A stretch of 64,000 nt of DNA from Pempheris klunzingeri (GCF_042242105.1 NC_092020.1:17080788-17144787), one strand, 5' to 3'; positions 26,701 to 38,449 are shown, numbered from the stretch's first letter. Notes: generated by a model from the sequence alone, not told the origin. A program made the numbers and translations.

Positions 26701-29435
26701 CTTGATGCTCCTTGAAATGACCTTGAAAACACATGACCGAGTGTTAGTGGGAATATGTCGGCCATCACTCAGCCTCTGAACCACGAACTTGTGTCCTAAG
26801 AACACCATGACAGCTCAAGAGCCAGAATGGAGCCCACTTTAGCATAGCCATCAGCTGTGGTGAAAGGCAGCACTTTGAGTACATTATCCTGAGAAAATTA
26901 CAGCTCTACACGCGCATCATGTGCCATATGTCTTTTATACTGAACCTGTGAGAATGTTTGTGTTGTTTACTGTCACTGATGGCACAATGTGTCCAGCCAT
27001 ATCAAATACAATGACAATTCCCACCTACTTCAGCAGAATAATTATGCTGCAGAAAAAGGGGGACAAATGCACCAACGATGACAAAAAAAAAACTGGATTC
27101 TAATGAAAAAACCTCTGTCAAGCAGAAAGTAACGCATCTCATAGGGTGTTTATGCAGGTTTACTGTGAAACAGAAGTCAAAGCATGACAGACATAAATGA
27201 AAACACAGATACAACGATTGCATATCAGTGACACAGGTATCTAAATTTAGAATTAAGTAATTTTAACCTAAAACAGCTGTCTGCCAGTCAGTGACTCTAT
27301 TCACTATGTTGTTTTATAGAGGTCTGTTTCCATTCCCTATCACACAGCTATGGAAATTGTTGGCCTACTATTTGTGCTTTCTTTTATGTTATACATATTT
27401 TCATCTTGTGATATATAATTTTACATTGTTTTTATTTCTATTTGTGCGCCCTATAAAAGACACTATGGAGAAAACTACTCCCTTAACATGCTTATCTAAT
27501 ATTAGACAATATTAGTTGTCAAAAAACTTTAAAGTTGTGTTTTTTCTTGTTTTGTCAGTGAATATGTGGATCAAAATAATTTTTGCCACTTAGTGTGTAA
27601 ACAAAGTACTGTATCTGGTGTTGACACATTCAACTTAAAAACAACATGTCCTTGTTAAGAGTGTGAGAGATTACTATGAACTCACCCTCCTGATTGCAAA
27701 GAAGATTCGGCCATAGGAGAAGACCATGAGTAAAAGGGGCAGCAGCAGACAGAAGATAAAGAGACACAACACGTATGAGACGCTAGCGGGTGAACGGAGG
27801 TGCCACTGGACAGAGCATGTGGTACCGGGTCCCTCGGGCCCGTAGCTGCTCCAACCCAGGAAGGGTGGCAAGGTCCAGAGGAGAGAGTAGAGCCAGGAGC
27901 CTCCGACACAGAGCCAGGCCTTCCTGAAGTCTGAGATGTCAGCCTTCGAGGAACGCAGCACGGTGGTGTAGCGCTCATAGGAGAGAACAGACAGTGACAC
28001 CAGGGACACAATCCCTTAAAGAGAAAGAGAGAGAAGGGCTGAAAAGTTAGCAGAATGCATTTCTTACAGTAATTCATCCTCACAAGGAGCCAACAGGTCA
28101 ACAGGCAGCCAACTACTCCAAACTCACTGTTTGCCAGTGCTTTTTCTGTTTACTTTAGGGGAAAACTTTCATTTGACAAACGCTATTTACATAAATCCAT
28201 CTCAGGATCACGACACTAGATCCTCATGCAGCATATGTGAGCCTCATACAATATTATCTAAGCACGTGCATCCTTTTTATGGTCAAGCATAACACATCTA
28301 AGACAAGGAGATACTAAATACACTGTATTAATCAGCGGAGAAATTATAGTGTAAACATCACTGACTGATAGGACGTTACTGAAGACCAACTCTGGGGCTG
28401 ACTGACATTTGCTTAAATGTATGCGGGAAACAGGTTCTTTCTCCTTTAATGAGACAGAAAACCTAAAGACCAAGAGATCTTCAAGCAAAGATCCCACCTC
28501 ACATGAAGTTTAAGCGCTGTCATTTTAGCAGCCTGGCTCTGTGGATGGCAATCAGCCTGTAGGTCAGTCTACCACTTTGGTCCAGACTAAAATATCTCAA
28601 CAGCTATTAGGTGGATTGACATTAAAGTTTGTGCACATATTTGTAGTTCCCACACACTGAGGACTTTGGTGACCTCTGACCTTTCTATAGCCCACCATAG
28701 GGTGAAAATGTATGTTTTATCTATAGAAATTTCTCAATCACTGCCATGAAATTTGGTACAGACAGTCATGTCCCCCATTAGGGTGAGTTTCCCATATATA
28801 GACACGATCAGGTCAAAATGTCAGTTTGTCCACTACTTTAATCTATGGCCAAATGCCTGTAGAATTGGTAACATTCCCATCAGACTTGTTTTAACTTTCT
28901 GAAGTCATCATAAAACTTCTTACATCCGACACAAGTGGGTGCAAAACGAGAGTAACCAGACAAAAAGTTCTATACTTACATCGCAGTAATGTCACTTACC
29001 AAAAAGGGCATTGGCGAAGCCGTACCACCTGCAGCCGTGCTCTCCAATGAGCCATCTCCCGTGCAGACTTGCAGCGAAACTGAAGGGTGTCCCGAAAACG
29101 CACACGAGGATGTCGCTCAGGCTGATGTTCAACAGGATGAGATTGATGGGCGTCCAGAGGGAGCGAAACTTTGCGAAGACGAGAAGCGCGAGGAAGTTGC
29201 TGAGGATCCCCGCCACTAAGATGAAGCCGAGGCATACAGCCACCACCGTGTGGCCGGTCCGGCTCAGCCCGCCCAGGCTCTGGGGCGCCGTGGAGTCCCG
29301 CAGGGTGGAGTCGGTGCTGAGGATGGAGCAGGAGAGAGAGCTGTCAGTGGTGCTGAAATTGCAACCGCGTACGTGGACGACCATAGCAGTGAGAGGAGAG
29401 GAGCCGGACACAGCCCCAGTACAGCAGCTCTGCAC
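23776..29435 (-). CDS. TMT / encephalopsin-group opsin (non-visual photoreceptor GPCR), four exons, 407 aa
   Basis: Opsins bind retinal through a lysine in TM7 and signal through G proteins. Minus-strand exons: 29000-29435, 27686-28014, 24163-24396, 23776-24000, phases consistent. Seen: Asn-linked site NFS near the N-terminus, TM1-3 with LLNISLSDILVCVFG, an ERY triplet after TM3, ECL2 GWSSYGPEGPGTTC (Glu181-type counterion site and disulfide Cys), TM6 CWMPYG, and TM7 LAKFSTVVNPVIY, where the Lys (about residue 317) is the retinal site and NPVIY is NPxxY. The phrases YGPEGPGTTCSV and the intron right after FNNQ point to the teleost multiple tissue (TMT) branch rather than visual opsins; I cannot say which paralogue. 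An alternative start at 29384 would remove 17 residues. The gene appears intact. Confidence 0.88.
24719..24817. repeat. Imperfect tandem duplication, two units of about 47 bases
   Basis: The phrase gccatccagtggtggtatta, followed by an A/G run and caatctgacatgcagcaa, occurs twice in succession: about 24720-24766 and 24771-24817. The copies differ at a few positions. It lies in the opsin intron between exons 2 and 3. Its origin is unknown. Confidence 0.85.
28590..28890. repeat. Interspersed fish repeat with internal subunits in opsin intron 1
   Basis: Phrases such as aaaatatctcaacagctatt, atgaaatttggtacagaca and aggtcaaaatgtcagtttgt match, from memory, a very common percomorph interspersed repeat built of related subunits. 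It has no coding capacity. The transposon class is not certain from sequence alone. Confidence 0.55.
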
Positions 29436-29487
29436 GCTGGGTCACAGTTATTAGAATGTGAGGGGAGCTGAATGTGCCCTGTGCGTG

Positions 29488-29495
29488 TTTTTATA
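29488..29495 (-). promoter_or_regulatory. TATA box upstream of the opsin gene
   Basis: The minus strand reads ggTATAAAAAcacgc here. Transcription would start about 25-30 bases downstream, near 29460. The first in-frame ATG is at 29435, so the 5' UTR would be very short if that ATG is used. The position fits a core promoter, but no experiment supports it. Confidence 0.5.
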
Positions 29496-30431
29496 CCGAC
29501 ACCTCTATAATGTATGTAAATACCTCCAACCCCTCCTCTCTGCCTGACAAACACTCACTGTTTTTCTTTCTTTTCTTTCTTAGAATCTCTCCAGTTATTA
29601 TAATGAGTCCTTTTGATTACACTGGCCTGTATAAATACAATAAATCCCCCAAATTTAATTGCTTTCCAGCTGTAAATGCAACGCCTTTCAAGGCGTCGTG
29701 CTGAGCTTATTTTGAGTCGTGAATCAAATTCCCATAGTTACACCGATTTTCATTGGATTGTCGGATTTTTCATTGCAGATATAGGCCAGATTACGTGATT
29801 GTCCAAACTGTTCTAATTTTACGGTCACACAGAAGAGAATTACTCAGTTCTGCCCCAGAAATACAAACTTTGTTTGCATGATTTTGCTAAGCTGTGCGTT
29901 TCATATTCATTGCTGCTTTCTGTGCCAGACTGCTCTGGTGTATAGCTGCATGCAGCTGGTTTAGTCGAGCACAAAGTAAGTCAACAACAAAGAACGTTTC
30001 ACACCTGTTCAGCATTTTCTTTTCTGCCAGCCTTCCATACAATAAACCAAATTCCCCAATAACTTTAAGGGACCATTCCAGTGCTTTTATCCTATTTATA
30101 TTACATTAACCATCACGGGCAGCCACAAATTCCAATCAATTTCTGCATTAGTTGAATTTACAGAGACTTGAAACTCACTAGAGATATGCCATTTTGAAAA
30201 TCCAAGTCTAAGTTGTCAAAGTTCAGTTGTTCTTGCATGTTCACACAGTAAGGAAATCGGCACTTTAACAATAGCAAAAGCAGACACAGCAATGGATTAC
30301 TTTACTCAAGCAAGACTCAAATCAATGCAAACAGATGTTTATTCCACAGTGAAATATACACAAACCAATGGATGTCCATAAGTGCAGAAATAAGCATCCT
30401 GATAACTATGTAATGCTGTGGTATGCCTCGG

Positions 30432-30445
30432 ACAGCAGGTGGCAG
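30432..30445 (+). promoter_or_regulatory. CTCF-like core motif
   Basis: ACAGCAGGTGGCAG closely follows the vertebrate CTCF core (CCASYAGRKGGCRS), with one mismatch at position 2. It lies between the opsin and vgll1 in plus orientation. Binding is inferred from the motif only. Confidence 0.4.
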
Positions 30446-32282
30446 AGATGTAAAACATGTTAGCAGATAAGCAATATCACTTTTTTGGTCTTTCCCTGTG
30501 TGTTGAGGAAAAGCGATAATTCATTTACTAAAACTGTGATTATTCTAATCTGACACAGGCAGACCGCACACCCTAACCCTTTTATCATCATTCCTGTGTA
30601 CACATCAGATCACTCAGTGTGTAATTACATACTGCTGAGAGGGACGGTGTTGCCACTGTAAAGACAAGATGTACTCATGTGACGTCATTTTTCTCTTTGA
30701 CTCTGCCGTTGCAGGGGAGATCTCTGTAAATCTTTGCATTGCCATGGAGGACTGCTCACTTGAATCACTTGGAGCACCCCCCACCTTTTCACTCTGCAAT
30801 CAGCATCATTGGCTTGTTGAAAACTCCATAGGCTCGATGGCATCACTGCAGACCCAATCCCCTCATCCTCCACCCCCTGTAAGGGCTTCAGATCAGCCTG
30901 ATTATGCCTGACACAAGGGAGGAAGAGGGATTATGGCTTCAAGTCTGCATTGATGCTGAATCCACACCTCCCATGTGGAGAATTGCAGATTGTCTGCTGT
31001 TACATACCTGCTGCCAATCTTCTCTCTATAGTATGTGAAAAAAGATACAATAAAGACCTTTACATTGTCAACGAGAAGCCCCTCCGATCCATATCTATCT
31101 TCAGCAGCTTTTGCTCCTGATTCTGGCTTTTTTACATCGCTGAGCCCATGTGAGCCCTATAAAGCAAAGAAGAATCAAATGTTCTCCTAATAGGCACCTG
31201 CATTTACTGATCTTGAGTTGAAAGACTGCAGAGTTTTGTTTCAGATTCAATCCCTGCACTGCATCTGACTTTAAATCTGTATCAGTGTGTTAACAACAGG
31301 AATGTTTTCAAATGTGAAGAGTGCAAAGAAGCAGATATCCTGGTGACTCAGTGGCAGTAAGTAAAAGTATTGTTATGTTACAGTTATATTGAGTAGATAG
31401 AGGTAAAAGTACTCAACAAAATATCTACTTGAATAGGGGCAAAAATGTTTTGTAAAAAAACTACTACAGTGGTATTAGACTTCATTGGATGTAATTTATT
31501 ACCTTGATGTAAGCTTATTATGCTTGAGCAGGTCCTCAACAGGTAGGCTAATAACAAACGTTATTTTTTAAATTAATAATTAAGCACTGCCTAATCTCTT
31601 AAAATGACAAGAAAAAATATTTGTGATGATATTTGTGTGATAGTTCTCTGCTCTGGAACTATCCCATTTTTAACACACACTGGTTAATGGACCTGGCTTC
31701 TGGTCCATGAGCACTTTGGACGAGTGCCCTGTTGGCCAGTTTAGTAGCCCATCTATAGGTTAATGCAGTACCATATCGGAAGAAACTAATATGAGCACAG
31801 CACCATAATCCACCCTCATGATGAGGACATGACTACTCCTCCATCCGTGGCTGTTGATGGTGTCTGCAGTGAAATGTGGATACTGTTGTCATGTAGGCTT
31901 TCTCTGGCCAACTACGAAAGAAACAACGGGTGAGCTGAGACTTAACATGTCTCAGATTGATAATCACATCCAACATCATTTCAGTTTGAAATGGATATAA
32001 GTCAGTAAAGGCTAACAGTGTGGCAAACTCACACATGATGTTTTCAAGCGAATTGACCTCAAAAACTGTGTATCTTAACAACCATGCTAGCAACATGTTG
32101 GCAGATTTGGTCCTCTTCAGGATTAAAGTGAAGTAAAAAAAGGTAAAAATACTCCATCACAAGTAAAAGTCTTATACTCAATAGTTTACTTAAGTAAAAG
32201 CACAAAGTATTACAACTAAATGTAGTCATTGTACAGAATGGCCCGTGTCAGCACCATAGAAGATATAAAAGATATAAAAGAG

Positions 32283-32548
32283 GTATAAAAGAAGTGGACA
32301 TATCTTCCGGGTTTGAGAAGCCAATGCAGAAGTGCCTTGAACGTGGATTTTATTTAAATTTGATGGCCAGCAGGGGACTCCACTGGTTGCAAAAAGAAGT
32401 ATGATAGAGGTAAGACGCTCCAGAGAATGAACATCACCTCTGATTCTAAAACCAAGAGGGCAATGGCCACGCTACAGTAGAGGCTTCAGAATAGCATTCC
32501 ATAAACCAATGGGCGATGCCACAGTGGCTATGCCCACTTCTTTTATAC
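32283..32548. mobile_element. MITE with perfect 15-bp terminal inverted repeats
   Basis: The left end gtataaaagaagtgg (32283-32297) is the exact reverse complement of ccacttcttttatac (32534-32548). The interior contains ttccgggtttgagaagccaa, ggccagcaggggactcc and aaccaatgggcgatgccac, phrases typical of a widespread percomorph non-autonomous repeat. There is no coding capacity. Short tataaaag repeats lie immediately left of it (about 32262-32290), so the true outer edge may lie a little further out. Confidence 0.7.
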
Positions 32549-33466
32549 ATTATGGTCAGTATTGTACTTTTGGATCATTTTTGATACATTAACATCTAAG
32601 TGGAAGGCTACTTTAATGTTATAGTACTTGAGTAAATGTACTTAGTTACTTCAACTTCTTATCATACGTCTTTTGTGTATTTGTGTATCAGAATTTTATT
32701 CAGTACATTACAAGGCGTCATAATGTTTATTTCGTGTGGTTTGCTGTCTGTCCTTTTGATACTTTTAACTACTCTGGAGGTATTTCACATTATGAATGTA
32801 TTAGTTTTTGTATACTATATGATTTTGTCTTTGTAAAGTGTGTGACACTCTTTGAAGATGGCTAAAAGTTTAAGATTACAGAAAGCAAACATAAAACATT
32901 AACATAACACCACTATCCTTCATTTTTTTGGTTCGTTTGGACATATAGGATATTTTCATAGCAAGTAAGACTAATCTAACTGTAGACAGATATCAATATC
33001 ATTGTTCATACACTCAAGACGCTCACAGTGTTCACACTTAAACTTAATACTGGTCTATTTACTGGTGTAGGCCCATTAAAAGAACTTAATGAAAAATGCA
33101 CAAGAAAATGCCCTTTGCACAGCCTCTGTTGCAAAGGGTGCAATAACACATAGAGTACTGTGAGATCTACAAGAGGAGTGACAGAGCTGAAGAACAGGTT
33201 TGTCAGAGAATGGCCCCTTTCAGAAAGGTTGTTCCAGTTTGTACATGCTGAGGAGCTGAGGTCATTTTACTGACAAATGGAAAGAGCGGGGCAGGGACTG
33301 GGAGCGCTGCTCTTTCTTCCGTGTGTACTCTCAGATGACACTCAGGCCTGTTGGACGAGAAAATATCTGACAGCTACCGGAGTGAACACAGAGCCAGGAG
33401 GCTTCACAGAGCCACAGGTATGCGATGCAGTTGGAGCTGCTCTCTGTCTCTGCTGCTCCTCTCCCT

Positions 33467-36400
33467 TCAATACCAGTACAAGTCCTTCTTGTCCAGACGC
33501 CGTCCTGACAGAGTGGTGACAAAACGTCAGTGATTTTTAAACAGCTCTAATGGACGTATATGAACAAGTTTGTCATCAAGCATGCTGAGTAAAATTAAGG
33601 TGTAATAGATGTGTATCATTTACACATGGTGGTATTTCTCAGATTAAGATGCACAAATTCCTGAGTGGTCACCAAGGAGTAAGACAGTCAGGAACTTTTT
33701 GATAAAGAAACACCTAGCAAGTAGGTTCTAAATAACTTTAAATATGTCTATACAGGTGATGACATCACCAATGATTATTAGTATAAGATCTCTCTAATTT
33801 ATTAATGAACTTATAATTTCTACTATATGTTCATTGATTCAGAGCATATTCTAAAAAATAGTGCTATCCATTCTAAAGTGGTATCCATTCCTCTGTCTAA
33901 AAAACTGTTGTTTTCATTTTATTGGTTGGAAGACATTTTCAAAGATGTTACATTCCAGCTGAAGGCTTACCAGATTCAAAGCCTACGGCAGGGTCCGTTG
34001 ACTCTCTGAATCCTTGAGGCACCGTCCAGCTGGGAAGCAGTTCTGGCTTGGAGCCAGAGGGCATGCTGGGTCCCATCTCACCCCGGTCATTATGCAGTAG
34101 GTTGAGCAGGGATGTGGCGTATTGCTGTCCAGTAAGACTCAACCCTTCTGGGGACAGGGAGTATGTGATGGACGGCAGCCCCGGGCCCTCTCCTGCCCTG
34201 GACGTGAATGCATGCCATGAGTTGGGAGCATCGTCTGCAGGGCTGAAGGTCAGGAGACGTCCCGCTGCAGGAGGGATCTGTGACTCTGTGTAAGAGTTAA
34301 CAGCACTGCGCTGACAGGGGCTGTTTTGCTCTGCGGGGGACAAAGAAAGAAGCCATGCAGTGAGGATGATTGATTGTTCTGTTTGTAGTCAGCTAGTCAT
34401 GCACTGCTGGATATTTTGGACCTATACAAAGAATATAATATTGGGCTCCCATTCTCAACCATGTAGACTACTATGCTATAACAAACCACACCTGCAAAAA
34501 CAAACTAATAATACATTTATGTCTGCAGGCTGGAATAACTTAAGATAGAATTTTATTAATCCTGAATGAAATTCTGCAGGAACATTACTCAAAAATTACA
34601 GCAACATAAGAAAATAAGAGTAGAGTAATAATAAGTGTAAAGTATACAGGGAGTAAATGCTAACAACAGTGTCCAATAGAAACAAACAATAGAAACAACA
34701 TAGATAAGTAGTAAGATAAGTTAACTAACAAAGAAAAGTCATATTGCACATAAAATTGCTATTATTGTTCTCAGTGTCTGATGCTTCAGCTGTCCTTCCT
34801 GTAAGCGGGAGAGGAGTTGCACAGTTTGATGGCCACTGTGGCGTCCTGTGGTGCACCTCGGAGTCTGCTGTTGAAGGTGCTCTGATATGACTGCAGTGGC
34901 AAGGCATTGTCCATAATACTGAGTAGTGTCCTCTGCATCCTCCTCTCCGACACCTCCACCAAAGACACCAGGACAGAACCTGCTTTCCTGATGAGCATAA
35001 TGAGCCTGTTAGCATCACCTGCCATCACCCTGATGCCCACACCGAGCACACTACAGCGTAGAAAATGACACTGGCGGCCATCATTTGATTAAACATCTGC
35101 AGCATGGTTCTGCAGACACTGAAAGACCTGAGTCTCCTGAGAAATACAGGCGGTTCTGACCTTTCTTGTACTGAGCTTCTGTGTTTTTAGTCCGGTCCAT
35201 CTTGTTGTTTATGTTGACACCCAGGTACTTGTATTTCGAGTTTGGAGGGATCCTTTGCTTCCTGAAATCTACCACCAACTCCTCAGTTTTTGTGATGTTG
35301 AGTTGTAGTTTATTTTGACCACACCACTCCACATTTCTGTCCACCACAGTCCTGCACTCATCCTCCTGTTCAGGCAGCCCACAATGGCATATTCGTCCAA
35401 ATGCCTCTGCAAGATGCAGGACTGTGAGCTGTTTCTTGAGTCTGGGGTGTAGATTGTGAACAGGAAGGCAGGCAGGACTGTCCACTGAGGTGCCCCTTTG
35501 CTACTTATTATTGCTGACACGTTGCTCTACAGCCACACATACCAGTGGGCGTGAGAGGTAGTTGGGGTTCCAGGCCACCGGTGTACACATGGTTTTAAAA
35601 GTACTTGAAAAGTTGAAGCACATGACTCCTCGAAATGCTGCTGCCTCTTCCAGGTGTGTGTAAGCCCTGTGCAGCAGGCGCATAGTGATGGGGGTCTAAT
35701 GATGGTTTGAATAATGCATGGACATGCTTCAGGACTGGCCTCTCCAGTGACTTCATGACGTGTGGAGTCAAAGCCACTGGTCTGTTATCATTGGGGGTGT
35801 TTGGGTGACTTAGGGACAGGAACCAGACATGATGTTTTACACAAAACAAATTTGACGTTGGGCTTGTTGGAGCTGCATGATGGCCAAACTGATTATTGAT
35901 TAAAGTTTTGATTGAATTTCAGCTACATAAAAATGTAATGACTGTAAGAACGTTGTAAGCAGATAATGTTGATCTATTGAGGGTGTACTTTAAGTAAATT
36001 CAAACTGCCAGAGTGAAATTATTGTACCGTAGCTAGTTTGCAAATAGCTTCAAAATTAAAACAGAATATTACTATTTTTATTTTTTTTATTATTATTAAC
36101 AAAATGTATAGATTTTTATGGGCACTTCCCTTTAATCTCTGGCAGAAAAATTGGGCAACAACTTGTCACTGTGTGTTCTCCCTGTCACCCCTTTTCTTAC
36201 CGTCCTTGAGCCTTCCTCTGTTTTTTGGTTTTGAGTTTGACTTTCTGTACCTACAGCGCAGGGCGGAGATCTACACACATGCCTAGGGTGCATTCCAATA
36301 TCCATAGTACTATTTAGTATGCTTTTACGTCGTCCTGCTGCATCTTGTTGCATTTTGCAGTATGCAAGACAGCATGCTTTTCTGACTATTCAGACCCACA

Positions 36401-37036
36401 ATCCTCTGAGCATTCATCACATTGACTGAAATGCAGAGACAGTACAGACAGATGACAGTGCCTTGACAGCATGCATGTCTCTGGCATGCTTGGTGAAGTG
36501 TTGAATCTTCAAGGTAGTAAAAAGTATGCAATTTAGTACATCGCACTAGCTGTCGGCTAATAAGTAGGTAAGACTGAACCATTCAATGTTTTTACTGAGG
36601 GGTGTGATATGGCAGGAATATTATAAAATATTATTATTTTAGCCTTATTTCTTCTTTCTTCTTAATAGAATTATTTTATTTTTTATTATTATTAAATAAT
36701 TTCCTCAGAAAATTAACGTTCTGTGTCCATGTAGTATTTTGAGGGCCCATGTCAGCCCTGGGCCCATGAAATCATCCAAGCCTCCACCCCTCTGACTGCA
36801 CCCCTGCATACAAGGTTGATTTTTTGCGCTTACCCGGTTTAATAGTTTTACGGATTTTCTTTGTCTTTGCTGCTGGCTCCTTGGCCTTGCAAACTTTGCC
36901 GAGAGCCCGGCTGAAGTGAGCATCCACCATGCTGTTGATGTCCCCGTGGAAATAAGTGAGGATGACACACTGAGAGTGCTCCTCCACCTTCACAGCCGTC
37001 GGACTGCCTGTTTTGTCCTCCATGTGTCAGTTGTGA
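33467..37036 (-). CDS. vgll1: Vestigial-like 1 transcription cofactor, coding exons (195 aa)
   Basis: VGLL proteins bind TEAD factors in the nucleus through the Tondu/vestigial motif. Minus-strand exons: 36834-37036 (ATG at 37023, acceptor just upstream), 33971-34330, and a tiny last exon 33467-33504; phases agree. Seen: the Tondu motif CVILTYFHGDINSMVDAHFS, then FSRAL, as in human VGLL1 (VLFTYFQGDISSVVDEHFSRAL), followed by a basic Lys-rich stretch (KTKKIRKTIK). The middle exon encodes a Ser/Pro-rich region containing SLLNLLHNDRGE, comparable to human LLSLLQQDR. The last exon adds GRRLDKKDLYWY and a stop. Synteny between cd40lg and adgrg4 matches the human order. The reading of the last exon rests on splice phase and a good acceptor. 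Other VGLL family members are less likely. Confidence 0.87.
34540..35850 (-). mobile_element. Decayed, 5'-truncated LINE (non-LTR retrotransposon) in the vgll1 intron
   Basis: Three minus-strand frames in succession carry reverse-transcriptase remnants: PVALTPHVMKSLERPVLKH (about 35750-35800), then NKLQLNITKTEELVVDFRKQ with YKYLGVNI (about 35210-35320), then the C-terminal segment MLIRKAGSVL (about 34990). The reading frame is broken several times. The 3' end appears to lie near 34540, where the minus strand reads gaatttcattcaggatta followed by ataaaattctatctta, a typical fish LINE tail. The phrase KTEELVVDFRK is common in CR1/L2/Rex-type elements; the exact clade is not certain. It lies in the same orientation as vgll1. 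Confidence 0.8.
36290..36565. mobile_element. MITE-like repeat with imperfect terminal inverted repeats
   Basis: The left part (agtactatttagtatgc, about 36305) and the right part (agtatgcaatttagtac, about 36522-36540) are imperfect reverse complements. The left flank, gtgcattccaat, also recalls a common fish element that begins this way. No coding capacity. It lies in the vgll1 intron. The edges are estimates. Confidence 0.45.
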
Positions 37037-37860
37037 CTGTAAACAGGATCATTAGAAGCATTAGAAAATGCTCAGTAAAGACCATTTCAGTATCTTGTGC
37101 AATTAAGCACGACTTACAATCATGTATTACTCCAAATGATCCATGCAACAACAGATTTGACACACAAACTTGATCCATAATGGAGTAGTTCACAGTTTCC
37201 CTAAAAACCTTAAAACCTATTCTCTTGGATTGATAAGTGAGTGGGATGCTTATCACATTTATTCACATTTCAGATACTTTATATAGGCCTACTTTGCACT
37301 AAAGGGTGTACGTACTTACTACCTGACCTGGACCTGGTCTATTGCTATCCACATTTTTTAAGACATTTGCAATTGCTTGAAAGTGATTAGAATTACAATC
37401 ATTTTTCATTTTCATCAAAAAGGCAAATTAAAAGAAAGTCTTCTTCAGTGGAGTACATTCCTGTTTGCCACAAGCTATTAAACTGGATTACTCACAAGCT
37501 GATTTTAGCACACAGACAGTAACACAAACAGCAAGAGTGTACACCTTTCATTTTGATCAAGTGTGAAGATACAATAGTTACAATGCATGAAATTCAGAAG
37601 ATGGTGTACAATATGTTTGCTGCAGCACTGGGAAATGTCAACATCAGGAAGAATTCACTTTTTAATTTGCCAGAAGATGGGCATCTTACTTAGATATTTA
37701 CAATCCAAAAAGATTAATAAGAAATGTATTATGTGGGTTTGCACCATAGGATGTTTGAATAATGGGCTGACATGTATAATGTGTTATATTTTAGGGAGAA
37801 CATTATGTCAGCGACTAACAGCAACTGTGAATTTCCCCACTGTGGGATGAATAAAGGCTA

Positions 37861-37928
<68 letters not shown>

Positions 37929-38305
37929 GTCTATCTATCTGTCTAACTATATGACGGCGTAAAGTGTAAATAATCAGATTACATCCATCTCATAGTGCAG
38001 ACACAAAAAAGTTAGATGAACCTTCATTTAACTGCTAACCCTCTTTGTGAATAAGGAACCAAAGCATTGTGTCAGTCATATTTTAAGTAACTTGCTTCTC
38101 TTACCTGACCTGATGAAAGCACAGAGATGACCAGGGAGTGCGTCGTTGCACTGACAAGTTGATGTGTTCACCTACATGAGCAGCAGCCAAAATTGTTGGA
38201 AAAAAGTGCAAGGTGATTTATGCTTAAACATCAGTTAGATTAGTCGATTAGATCCGAAGAACCAACGTCGAATGTCCTTATTTTCTTCCTCTCCTCTACA
38301 GACAA
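37037..38305 (-). other. vgll1 first intron, with a LINE-type tail and (ATCT)n repeat
   Basis: This lies between the putative noncoding first exon and the ATG-bearing exon. Apart from the short repeat at 37820-37955 I see no coding or RNA feature. The acceptor used on the minus strand is at 37037-37038 (tgtttacag then tcacaactg). Confidence 0.45.
37820..37955. repeat. LINE-type 3' tail followed by (ATCT)n microsatellite
   Basis: The phrase aatttccccactgtgggatg, then aataaaggctaatct, runs directly into about 20 ATCT units (37862-37945) with a few interruptions. The first part looks like the 3' end of a fish non-LTR element. The microsatellite probably grew from its short tail repeat. A related tail lies at 56385-56440. 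Confidence 0.75.
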
Positions 38306-38334
38306 GATGTTTCACTCACCAAGCCTCAAAAGTT

Positions 38335-38443
38335 ACCTGATGTGTTAGACTGTGTAGGTGTGTGATGCTTCCTGAATGCAGACAGCTATGAGCAGAATGT
38401 CATTCAGCCAGTTCCTCAGGAACCTTAACGACACCTTTTTATA
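38335..38443 (-). promoter_or_regulatory. Putative vgll1 core promoter and noncoding first exon
   Basis: The minus strand has a TATA box (TATAAAAA) at 38436-38443. A start about 30 bases downstream (near 38407) would give a noncoding exon ending at one of two good donors: cacatcag|gtaact (38335) or ggcttg|gtgagtg (near 38319). Splicing to the acceptor just upstream of the ATG at 37023 would complete the 5' UTR. This is a prediction from core elements only. Confidence 0.45.
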
Positions 38444-38449
38444 GCATTC

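Larger units (their letters stand above)
29500..33466. other. Intergenic region between the opsin and vgll1, repeat-bearing
   Basis: No gene was recognised. It holds a CTCF-like core (30432-30445), three stretches of the 'taaaagta' repeat (about 31355-31460, 32120-32230, 32560-32650) and the MITE at 32283-32548. Minus-strand AATAAA hexamers at 32695-32700 and 32726-32731 are candidate vgll1 polyadenylation signals. Stretches such as 30660-30920 are open in places on both strands, but they carry no recognisable motif. Confidence 0.5.

Noticed and set aside
23776-29435. GPR101 as the identity of the minus-strand receptor, suggested by human synteny (GPR101 lies near ARHGEF6)
   Set aside because: The retinal-binding Lys in LAKFSTVVNPVIY, ERY and the YGPEGPGTTC loop are opsin features.
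30614-30911. Open frames on both strands in the opsin-vgll1 intergenic region
   Set aside because: No start or splice context or motif, and antisense overlap; the region may be noncoding conserved sequence but nothing shows coding.
37862-37945. CRISPR-like array
   Set aside because: The regular repeat is a 4-base (ATCT)n microsatellite with no spacers.
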